5,377 bases of DNA from Dehalococcoidia bacterium (GTDB lineage: Bacteria > Chloroflexota > Dehalococcoidia > UBA2979), in the NCBI GenBank assembly GCA_030745285.1, contig JASLOV010000149.1, positions 1-5,377 of the forward strand, given 5' to 3'. This document shows positions 1 through 4,964 of this stretch, one piece after another. Every line of letters begins with the position of its first letter. Positions within the stretch are counted from its first letter, which is position 1. The translations under genes and the position numbers were made by a program. The notes under the pieces are model-generated. The model searched no databases and was not told where the DNA came from. It was given only the letters and a program-made list of their open reading frames with translations.

Positions 1-67
1 GGTGCACCTCGGCCTCCCGCAGCTTCGCGATGATCTCCTCGGCTCCGTACCGCTTCCGCTTGCTCAT
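1..67 (-). CDS. IS3-family transposase OrfA, N-terminal 22 residues only
   Basis: The minus strand from an ATG at 65-67 reads MSKRKRYGAEEIIAKLREAE followed by VH. This is the characteristic opening of IS3-family OrfA proteins: a basic N-terminus, then the first helix of a helix-turn-helix DNA-binding domain with an E-x-I-I-x-x-L-(R/K)-E-x-E pattern. A GGGGGAG ribosome binding site lies just upstream of the ATG. In intact elements OrfA binds the terminal repeats and is fused by -1 frameshifting to the DDE-domain OrfB. The rest of the gene runs off the left edge, so whether it is intact cannot be judged. Confidence 0.72.
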   Translation of the reverse strand, partial: MSKRKRYGAEEIIAKLREAEVH

Positions 68-141
68 GCTGCTCCCCCTTCTCCCAGCTCTGCACAGATT
101 CTCTATCTCTGCAGCTGGACTCGTTCTCGGGGGACAGGTCA
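1..141 (-). mobile_element. 5' end of an IS3-family insertion sequence, cut by the window edge
   Basis: Read on the minus strand, the segment runs from a putative terminus at 141 (TGACCTGTCCCC...) through a short untranslated stretch to the start codon of an OrfA-like transposase at 67. IS3-family ends typically begin with TG(A) followed by a C-rich run, and orfA typically starts within about 60-100 bp of the end; both fit here. The terminus is placed by this resemblance only. The other end, orfB and any target duplication lie outside the window, so the exact boundary is inferred. The element sits about 96 bp upstream of the acyl-CoA dehydrogenase gene and points away from it. Confidence 0.6.
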
Positions 142-176
142 TGCAAGGTGGGGACTTCGTGGCACTCGCCATCGCA

Positions 177-206
177 TTGACGCACGGAGGCCGCGAGCCG
201 CAATAT
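177..206 (+). promoter_or_regulatory. candidate sigma-70-type promoter for the acyl-CoA dehydrogenase gene
   Basis: TTGACG at 177-182 matches the -35 consensus at 5 of 6 positions. An 18-nt spacer separates it from CAATAT at 201-206, a weak -10. It lies between the IS end and the start codon at 238. The same -35 hexamer occurs in the promoter proposed for the SDR gene. The call rests on sequence resemblance only. Confidence 0.4.
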
Positions 207-237
207 CCGCCCACCGCAGTGAGGCGAGGAGCGACAC

Positions 238-1455
238 ATGGACTGGGCAGACACGGCAGAGCAGGCGAGTTTCCGCAGCGAGGTGCGCGGCGTGATCGAG
301 GGCCGTCTGCCTGACCGCTACCGCAAGCTGGCGGAGGCGGCAGAGGGCGGCGCCGGCGACTACCAGGCCGACCGCATCTCGGAGAACTCGGAGCACCAGC
401 AGGCGGCCGTCGACTGGGCGCAGGCGCTCTCGGAGCAGGGCTGGGTGGCACCTCACTGGCCGAAGGAATACGGCGGGGCGGGACTGTCGCCGATGGAGCA
501 GTTCATCTTCAACCAGGAGATGGCGAGTGCCGGCGCCCCCGGCGTCGGCGGCTCCGGCGTCGCGATGCTCGGTCCCGTACTGATCATCCACGGCACCGAC
601 GAGCAGAAGGCGGAGCACCTGCCGAAGATCCTCTCCGGCGAGGCGGCCTGGTGCCAGGGTTACTCCGAGCCCGGCTCCGGCTCCGACCTGGCGTCGCTCC
701 AGACCCGAGCGGTGCACGACGGTGACGACTACGTGATCAACGGCCAGAAGATCTGGACCTCCGGCGCGCACAACGCGGACTGGATCTTCGCGCTCGCTCG
801 CACGGACCCGGACGCGCCCAAGCACCGCGGCATCTCATTCCTGATGTTCGACCGCCGCTCTCCCGGCGTGACGGTGCGACCGCTGATCAACATGGCCTGG
901 CAGCACGGCTTCAACGAGACCTTCTTCGAGGACGTGCGGGTGCCGGCCGACGCGCTGATCGGCGAGGAGAACCGCGGCTGGTACGTCGGCGCGACGCTGC
1001 TGGACTTCGAGCGCTCCAACATCAGCGGCGCGATCGTCAACCGCCGCACCCTGACGGCGCTGCTCGATTACCTGAAGACGGACGACGGCCAGGCGAAGGC
1101 CAACGTCACGCCGTCCGTGCGCGGCGAGATTGCCGACCGCTTCATCGAGAGCGAAGTGCTGTTCAACTTCTCGTTCCGCATCATCTCGATGCAGGACTCC
1201 GGCCAGATTCCGAACTACGAGGCGTCGACCTCGAAGCTCTTCAACTCCGAGCTCTCGCAGGACATGTCGCTGACCGGTGCGAAGACCTTCGGACTGCATT
1301 CCAACATCTGGGAGGACGATGACGGGCGCGCGCCGATGGGTGGGCGCTTCATCAAGTCCTACGTTGGGTCCGTGGCGTCGACCATCGCGGCCGGAACCAG
1401 CGAGATCCAGCGCAACATCATCGCCACCCGCGGGCTCGGACTGCCGCGTGGGTAG
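238..1455 (+). CDS. acyl-CoA dehydrogenase family flavoprotein (FadE-like)
   Basis: This 405-residue protein is the full length of a single-domain acyl-CoA dehydrogenase, which uses FAD to introduce an alpha,beta double bond into an acyl-CoA and passes electrons to ETF. Visible in order are the N-terminal helical domain with GWVAPHWPKEYGGAG (68-82), the flavin/substrate motif YSEPGSGSDLASLQTRA (142-158), NGQKIWTSGAHNADW (168-182) in the beta domain, and the C-terminal AAGTSEIQRNIIATRGLGLPRG (384-405). Where short- and medium-chain enzymes carry the catalytic Glu (YEGT), this protein has Ala385. A Glu in LDFERSN (Glu258) instead occupies the helix-G position used by isovaleryl-CoA dehydrogenase and FadE26-type enzymes. 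The ATG at 238 is well supported: AGGAG lies 6 nt upstream and the N-terminus matches the family. The CoxG-like gene follows after 40 bp, probably co-transcribed. The substrate cannot be assigned; the motif pattern suggests branched, cyclic or long acyl groups. Confidence 0.93.
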   Translation: MDWADTAEQASFRSEVRGVIEGRLPDRYRKLAEAAEGGAGDYQADRISENSEHQQAAVDWAQALSEQGWVAPHWPKEYGGAGLSPMEQFIFNQEMASAGAPGVGGSGVAMLGPVLIIHGTDEQKAEHLPKILSGEAAWCQGYSEPGSGSDLASLQTRAVHDGDDYVINGQKIWTSGAHNADWIFALARTDPDAPKHRGISFLMFDRRSPGVTVRPLINMAWQHGFNETFFEDVRVPADALIGEENRGWYVGATLLDFERSNISGAIVNRRTLTALLDYLKTDDGQAKANVTPSVRGEIADRFIESEVLFNFSFRIISMQDSGQIPNYEASTSKLFNSELSQDMSLTGAKTFGLHSNIWEDDDGRAPMGGRFIKSYVGSVASTIAAGTSEIQRNIIATRGLGLPRG

Positions 1456-1482
1456 CGGGTCCCGTCCCGCGCCACCAGCGTG

Positions 1483-1494
1483 CTCGGGCCCGAG
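1483..1494. repeat. perfect 12-bp palindrome immediately before the CoxG-like start codon
   Basis: CTCGGGCCCGAG at 1483-1494 is its own reverse complement and ends one base before the proposed GTG start at 1496. A second small inverted repeat lies upstream in the same 40-bp gap: GCGGG at 1455-1459 and CCCGC at 1466-1470, with a 6-nt loop. Either could be a protein-binding site or a weak RNA structure, but short GC palindromes are common by chance in DNA this rich in G and C. Confidence 0.5.
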
Positions 1495-1495
1495 G

Positions 1496-1963
1496 GTGCA
1501 GATCCGAGGCGAGTGGCGGATCGGTGCGCCTCGCCGCCGCGTCTGGACGACGTTACTCGACCGCGATGCGCTTGAGCAGGCGATCCCCGGCTGCGACTCC
1601 CTCGTCGAGCGAGCACCCGACAGCTACGAGGTGACGGTGAAGGTCGGCGTCGCGATGTTGCGCGGCTCCGTCTCCGGACGGGTCACGATCGAGCGCTTCG
1701 CCGCCGAGCGATCGCTGCGTGCCGTCGCTGAAGGCGACAGCGATGGCGGGGCGCTGGCCGGGGTCTTGACGGTTGAGCTCGAGGACGCAGGGGAAGGGAC
1801 GCAACTCTCCTACGTCGCGGGGCTGAGCGTGATCGGCGCACCCTCCAGCCCCGCCGGGCGCGTGCTCGAGGGGGTGGCGAAGGCGATGGCCGGGCGCTTC
1901 TTCGGCGCCATCGCGGAGCGGGCCGAGCGAGCAGGGGCGGCTGCCCCGGACGCCGTCGAGTAA
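1496..1963 (+). CDS. CoxG-like SRPBCC-fold protein (carbon monoxide dehydrogenase subunit G family)
   Basis: This 155-residue protein begins MQIRGEWRIGAPRRRVWTTL and continues to DALEQAIPGCDSL (residues 24-36). That is the signature of the CoxG/SRPBCC family: a START-like fold with a hydrophobic cavity, in which beta strand 1 (GEW), the AP-x-x-x-VW helix and the IPGC turn are conserved. The C-terminal helix (VAKAMAGRFFGAIAERAE) is also typical. In carboxydotrophs CoxG helps membrane attachment or cofactor handling of CO dehydrogenase; related proteins accompany other molybdenum hydroxylases or bind lipophilic ligands. No Mo hydroxylase subunit is visible here, so a CO role is not supported, and the neighbouring dehydrogenase hints at another partner. 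The GTG at 1496 is chosen because it begins exactly at the family N-terminus, though its ribosome binding site (GAGG directly abutting) is poor. An in-frame GTG at 1448, overlapping the upstream stop codon, would add 16 low-complexity residues and allow translational coupling. Confidence 0.8.
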   Translation: MQIRGEWRIGAPRRRVWTTLLDRDALEQAIPGCDSLVERAPDSYEVTVKVGVAMLRGSVSGRVTIERFAAERSLRAVAEGDSDGGALAGVLTVELEDAGEGTQLSYVAGLSVIGAPSSPAGRVLEGVAKAMAGRFFGAIAERAERAGAAAPDAVE

Positions 1964-1969
1964 CGGCGC

Positions 1970-1987
1970 CGCCCGGTCGGCCGGGCG
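1970..1987. terminator. GC-rich hairpin between convergent genes, possible bidirectional terminator
   Basis: CGCCCGG (1970-1976), loop TCGG and CCGGGCG (1981-1987) form a perfect 7-bp stem with a 4-nt loop. It lies 6 bases after the CoxG-like stop codon and 18 bases past the stop codon of the convergent hydrolase. There is no T-tract on either side, so it is not a canonical intrinsic terminator. Position and symmetry make a transcript-end role plausible for both genes. Confidence 0.42.
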
Positions 1988-2005
1988 ATCGGTCAGGCCG
2001 GACGC

Positions 2006-2881
2006 CTACCCCGCAGGCGCGGTCGCCGTCCGCAATGGCTGCAGGAAGTCCACGAAGACGCCGGCCATCTGGTGCTGCCGCTCGTCCTGCAATTTCAGCA
2101 GCTGCTCTGCCGAGAGCCCGTCGGCCGCGACGGGGGACAGCCGGTCACGCAGGTCGTGCAGCTCGCTGCCGTCCAGCAGGCGATGGAGGTTCTCACCGAC
2201 GGCGAAGGGGTGGACGGCGTCGTTGCCGGGGATGATGCAGGTGGGGACATCGATCAAACGCAGCTGCTCCTCGGTCGCGCCGATCACCGGCAGGTCCGCG
2301 CCCTGCGTGAAGAACTTCCGCCAGTTCGCCATCACCTCGATGAACCGCGCCGGCTCCATCGCCATCAGGCGTTTGCGGTTTCCGGGATTCTGGCTGATGC
2401 GCTCGCTGAAGAAGTCCGACTGGCAGACGGCGGCCATGCCGCCGGCCTCGGCCGCTTCGATGAACTGGCCGTAGTAGTTGTGGCCCAGGCGGTCAGCGGC
2501 GGTCTGCCCGCCCGTCACACACCACAACAGCAGGCCCCGCACCGCCGAGGGGTGTCGCAACGCCAGCAGCAGCGAGAGCCGGCAGCCGGCGGAGCCGCCG
2601 CCTGCGATCGCCGGCGACGCACCGAGTTGTCGCAGCAGCTCGTGCAGGTCGTCCGCCCAGATCTCCTGCTCTGATTGGTCGCCGTCGATCACCACGTCGG
2701 AGGCGCCGCAGTTGCGCCGGTCGTGGAGCAGCACGGAGAAGCCGGCGTCGGCGATGTGCTCCCCGATGATGCGCACACGCTCCAGCTCGCCGCGGCCGCC
2801 CGGTGTCAGCACCACCCAGTCGTCGCCGCCCGGCAGCACCTCATAGTTGATGCTTGCGCCTCGAACGTCCGCGATCGGCAT
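2006..2881 (-). CDS. alpha/beta-hydrolase fold protein
   Basis: This 291-residue protein has the alpha/beta-hydrolase layout. LTPGGRGE (25-32) is the oxyanion-hole loop of the HGG/HGxG class, with Thr-Pro in place of His-Gly. HDRRNCGASD (53-62) follows, then the nucleophile elbow AGGGSAGCRLSL with Ser97 in a G-x-S-x-G context. IIPGNDAVHPFAVGENL (216-232) places Asp221 as the probable acid, and a final helix QHQMAGVFVDFL follows. The third catalytic residue is unclear: no G-H motif follows Asp221 at the usual place, leaving His224, His242 and His270 as candidates. No signal peptide is seen, so it is probably cytoplasmic. Substrates could be an ester, lactone, epoxide, diketone or haloalkane; none is indicated. 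ATG at 2881 is preferred because GGAGAAGG lies upstream and the domain starts at once (MPIADVRGASINYEV). A GTG at 2923 would add 14 residues encoded partly by that binding site. It diverges from the peptidase gene across a 130-bp gap with no clear promoter. Confidence 0.85.
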   Translation of the reverse strand: MPIADVRGASINYEVLPGGDDWVVLTPGGRGELERVRIIGEHIADAGFSVLLHDRRNCGASDVVIDGDQSEQEIWADDLHELLRQLGASPAIAGGGSAGCRLSLLLALRHPSAVRGLLLWCVTGGQTAADRLGHNYYGQFIEAAEAGGMAAVCQSDFFSERISQNPGNRKRLMAMEPARFIEVMANWRKFFTQGADLPVIGATEEQLRLIDVPTCIIPGNDAVHPFAVGENLHRLLDGSELHDLRDRLSPVAADGLSAEQLLKLQDERQHQMAGVFVDFLQPLRTATAPAG

Positions 2882-3011
2882 CGTTCTCGCCTTCTCCACA
2901 TCGCCACCATACTGCGAGCGCACCGGCGAGCCCGCCGCGCACTCGATTGCGTGCCCCTACGTCCCGGGAGAAGCTCGATCGTGACCGGGCGAGGAAAGGG
3001 CCTCTGCGGAC

Positions 3012-3875
3012 ATGTGGCTTGCGCTCCGACAGGCTCTCCGACGGACACTGCTGTCACGATCGACGCTGACGGCGCGGTTGGCGGTGCTATTGGCGCTGGC
3101 GATCGGCGGTCTTGGTGGTGGGATGGTTGCCTACCAGGCCCGGGACGCCGAGGTGGACCGCCTGGATCGCCGCCTGGAGGCGGTGACGGCGGACGTGGGC
3201 GCCGTGATGGACGAGGTGGTCGACTCCGGCAAGGAGATCGCCCGCCTGACCGCGGAGGCCGGCGACAGCCGCGTCGTCGCCGAACGTCAGCAGACGACCA
3301 TCCGCGAGCTGGAGACGACGCTGGCCGAGACCGCCAGCCGCCTCGCGCGAGCGGAGACGGCGCAGGGCGAACTCGGACTCACCTACGTCGACCTGCTCGA
3401 TGAGCGCGACGAGCTGCTCGCGAGCTTCGACATGCTCGAGGCCGAGCGCGAAGATTTGATTACCGAGCTGGCGACGTGGTCAATCCTGACAAGAATCGAC
3501 TCCGCCTCGCTGAAGATTGACCCGTTGCTGTTCGACCCGGCGAGCGGGGCGAGTCTGCTCCGCGCGGTCTGCACCGGCAGCATGGAGCCCTCGATCGGCT
3601 GCGACGACACCCTGGTCGCGTTTCGCCCGCAGACGCAGGACCTCGCGGTGGGAGACATCATCATCTTCCGGGCGCCGGAGCCCGGCTGCGTCGGCTTCAG
3701 CTTCGCCAGCACGATCCTGCACCGCATCGTCGTGGTACAACGCAGCGCCGAGGGTCAGATCGAGTTCAGGACGAAGGGCGACTCGGTATCCCAGGTCGAT
3801 CCCTGCCCGGTGCCGCAGTCACACGTGCTCTTCGAGGTACTGGCGATCATCTCCGACTCCCGCTTCGACCAGTAG
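3012..3875 (+). CDS. membrane-anchored coiled-coil protein with a C-terminal S26B (SipW/Sec11-type) signal peptidase domain
   Basis: The 287-residue protein has three parts. Residues 1-22 are basic (Arg6, 10, 11, 16, 22) and precede one membrane segment at about 23-41, predicting N-in/C-out topology. Residues 43-155 are charged, heptad-like and helical (REL, RLAR, LLDERDELL, LEAEREDL), a probable coiled coil of about 110 residues. Residues 185-280 are a serine peptidase domain: CTGSMEPSI (Ser190), LAVGDIIIFRAPE (211-223), ILHRIVVV (His237) and FRTKGD...VDPCP (Asp257, Asp263). A His rather than a Lys in the HRI motif marks the archaeal/eukaryotic/SipW type, which uses Ser-His-Asp. The His-to-Asp spacings of 20 and 26 residues match those I recall for Sec11. 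Four cysteines (187, 197, 226, 265) in the exported domain could form disulfides. The usual family member has a short N-terminal anchor and no coiled coil. ATG 3012 is preceded by AGGAAAGG, somewhat far away (12 nt). The natural substrate is unknown, and no obvious exported substrate with a cleavage site is encoded nearby. Confidence 0.86.
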   Translation: MWLALRQALRRTLLSRSTLTARLAVLLALAIGGLGGGMVAYQARDAEVDRLDRRLEAVTADVGAVMDEVVDSGKEIARLTAEAGDSRVVAERQQTTIRELETTLAETASRLARAETAQGELGLTYVDLLDERDELLASFDMLEAEREDLITELATWSILTRIDSASLKIDPLLFDPASGASLLRAVCTGSMEPSIGCDDTLVAFRPQTQDLAVGDIIIFRAPEPGCVGFSFASTILHRIVVVQRSAEGQIEFRTKGDSVSQVDPCPVPQSHVLFEVLAIISDSRFDQ

Positions 3876-3917
3876 CCCGGCCCGGTAGACGATTGGGGCG
3901 GGAGCCGGCCGCACCCG

Positions 3918-4742
3918 CTAGCCGAGCAGCTCCGCGGGCTTGAGGTCGAACTCCTCGATCATGTCCGCCGCGTAGGTGATGCGGCCGGACAGCGTCGAGG
4001 CGTCGCCGTGCGCCAGCGCCAGGCACGCCTCCGCCATGTTCTCGACCGGCGTCACGTTGTCCTTGTTCGATTCGTTCACCAGGCCGTGGTGCAGCACGCC
4101 CGGCGTGGCGACCAGGCCCGGCGAGATCACGTTCACGCCGATGTTGGAGTTGCGCACCTCCGTCGCCAGGCCTGTGGTGAAGCGCTCCAGCGCCGCCTTG
4201 CACATGCCGTACACCGTGCCGCCGCCGCCCTCGCCGGGCCCGGCGGAGAGCTGCGGGTGCAGCGCCGCGTGCGAGGAGATGTTCACGATCCAGCCGCCCT
4301 GCTTCTCCCTCATCCCCGGCAGCACCATCTGCGCCAGGTGGAAGGGGGCGAACACCTGCACCTCGAACATCAGCTTCTGGCGTCGTTCCGGGAACTGCTC
4401 CGCCGGGATGAAGTAAGTCACCGCAGCGTTATTAACCAGGATGTCGACGGGGCCGTAGGCGTCGACCGTGGACTTGATCATCGCCTCGCGATCCTCGCTG
4501 TTCGCGATGTCGCAGCGCACCGCCAGCGCCTCGCCGCCCGCGGCGGTGATGCGCTCGACGACGCCGTTGATGCTGCCCGGCAGCGGGTGGTCGCCCTCTT
4601 CGACCGTGCGCGCGGAGACCACGACCTTCGCGCCCTCCATCGCGTAGCGAATGGCAATCGCCTCGCCGATGCCGCGGGATGCGCCGGTCACGACCGCGAC
4701 CTTCCCTGCCAGCAGCCCGTCCTTGTTCACTTCCGCCGCCAT
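3918..4742 (-). CDS. classical short-chain dehydrogenase/reductase (SDR)
   Basis: This 274-residue Rossmann-fold oxidoreductase interconverts an alcohol and a ketone using NAD(P). Motifs in order are the cofactor loop TGASRGIG (19-26), VVVSART ending strand 2 (Arg45, which with Arg23 favours NADP(H)), CDI (77-79), DILVNNAAV (100-108), NISSHAAL (154-161) with the catalytic Ser, and Tyr178-x-x-x-Lys182 (YGMCK), then SPGLVATPG (207-215). Two departures from the norm are seen. The segment between Ser156 and Tyr178 is 22 residues instead of about 13, because of a Gly-rich insert (GPGEGGGG, 168-175). The helix-4 position that usually carries the catalytic Asn appears to be Gln129 (FEVQVFAPF). The start at 4742 has AGGAG 7 nt upstream, and the domain begins after a short polar leader. 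A TTGACG/TAGCGT promoter lies 83-60 bp upstream of the start. The gene converges with the peptidase gene across 42 bp. The substrate is unknown. Confidence 0.92.
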   Translation of the reverse strand: MAAEVNKDGLLAGKVAVVTGASRGIGEAIAIRYAMEGAKVVVSARTVEEGDHPLPGSINGVVERITAAGGEALAVRCDIANSEDREAMIKSTVDAYGPVDILVNNAAVTYFIPAEQFPERRQKLMFEVQVFAPFHLAQMVLPGMREKQGGWIVNISSHAALHPQLSAGPGEGGGGTVYGMCKAALERFTTGLATEVRNSNIGVNVISPGLVATPGVLHHGLVNESNKDNVTPVENMAEACLALAHGDASTLSGRITYAADMIEEFDLKPAELLG

Positions 4743-4801
4743 GCTGTCGCTCCTCGTTCGCCCATCCGGGCGCTGTGCGTCTCAGGTTCAGTGCGAGGGC
4801 G

Positions 4802-4830
4802 ACGCTACGGAGCATGGTGGGACGCGTCAA
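4802..4830 (-). promoter_or_regulatory. candidate sigma-70-type promoter for the SDR gene
   Basis: On the minus strand TTGACG (4830-4825) is followed by a 17-nt spacer and TAGCGT (4807-4802), which keeps the important TA...T positions of the -10. Transcription would begin near 4795, giving a leader of about 50 nt before the ATG at 4742. The spacing is ideal, the -10 only half consensus. Confidence 0.5.
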
Positions 4831-4895
4831 GGATGAGGAGCGCGCCGAGCGCACGCCTCGAGCGCCGGCGGTCACCGATCGGCCTCTCACGACTG

Positions 4896-4904
4896 TGATA
4901 TAAG
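4896..4904 (+). promoter_or_regulatory. extended -10 promoter for the DUF1800 gene
   Basis: TGATATAAG at 4896-4904 fits the extended -10 form TG-n-TATAAT with one mismatch, and is one of the few AT-rich spots in the window. No good -35 is seen 16-18 nt upstream, which is usual for extended -10 promoters. The start point would fall at about 4911-4912, just where the leader inverted repeat begins. Confidence 0.5.
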
Positions 4905-4911
4905 TCCCGCT

Positions 4912-4960
4912 ATGGAGGGGCATGCACCTTGCCCCTCCATGCCCGAAAGAGGCGGAGGGG
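4912..4960 (+). promoter_or_regulatory. structured 5' leader with two mutually exclusive hairpins, one covering the ribosome binding site
   Basis: ATGGAGGGGC (4912-4921) and GCCCCTCCAT (4931-4940) form a perfect 10-bp inverted repeat around a 9-nt loop. The right arm's CCCCTCC (4932-4938) is equally complementary to GGAGGGG at 4954-4960, the ribosome binding site 4 nt before the ATG at 4965. That second helix is extended by GCC (4941-4943) pairing with GGC (4951-4953), leaving a 7-nt loop and a 2-nt bulge. The two structures cannot coexist: the first exposes the ribosome binding site and the second buries it. The pairings are seen directly; a regulatory role is inferred. The inverted repeat could alternatively be a DNA operator or a 5' mRNA-stabilising hairpin. 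Confidence 0.5.
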
Positions 4961-4964
4961 ATCG

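Noticed and set aside
139..825. 228-codon minus-strand open frame over the dehydrogenase start
   Set aside because: It is antisense to a clear acyl-CoA dehydrogenase, its translation is Arg/Val/Leu-rich with no recognisable motif, and long antisense frames are expected at this GC content.
2072..2674. 200-codon plus-strand open frame inside the hydrolase gene
   Set aside because: It is antisense to the hydrolase, and its Gln/Arg/Ala-rich composition shows no domain; a shadow frame.
2882..3011. divergent promoters between the hydrolase and peptidase genes
   Set aside because: Promoters must be near here, but no -35/-10 pair with acceptable spacing stands out on either strand; TATGGT-like and TTGCGT-like hexamers lack partners.
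2675..3403. 242-codon plus-strand frame spanning the divergent gap into the peptidase gene
   Set aside because: It overlaps two well-supported genes in other frames and becomes a Gly/Arg/Asp-rich string, typical of a shifted reading of GC-rich coding DNA.
3876..3917. terminator between the convergent peptidase and SDR genes
   Set aside because: Only a 5-bp CCGGC/GCCGG pairing with a loop of over 20 nt and no T-tract is visible, too weak to call.
4008..4898. 296-codon plus-strand frame opposite the SDR
   Set aside because: It is antisense to the SDR with its full motif set, and the product is His/Arg/Val-rich without a domain.
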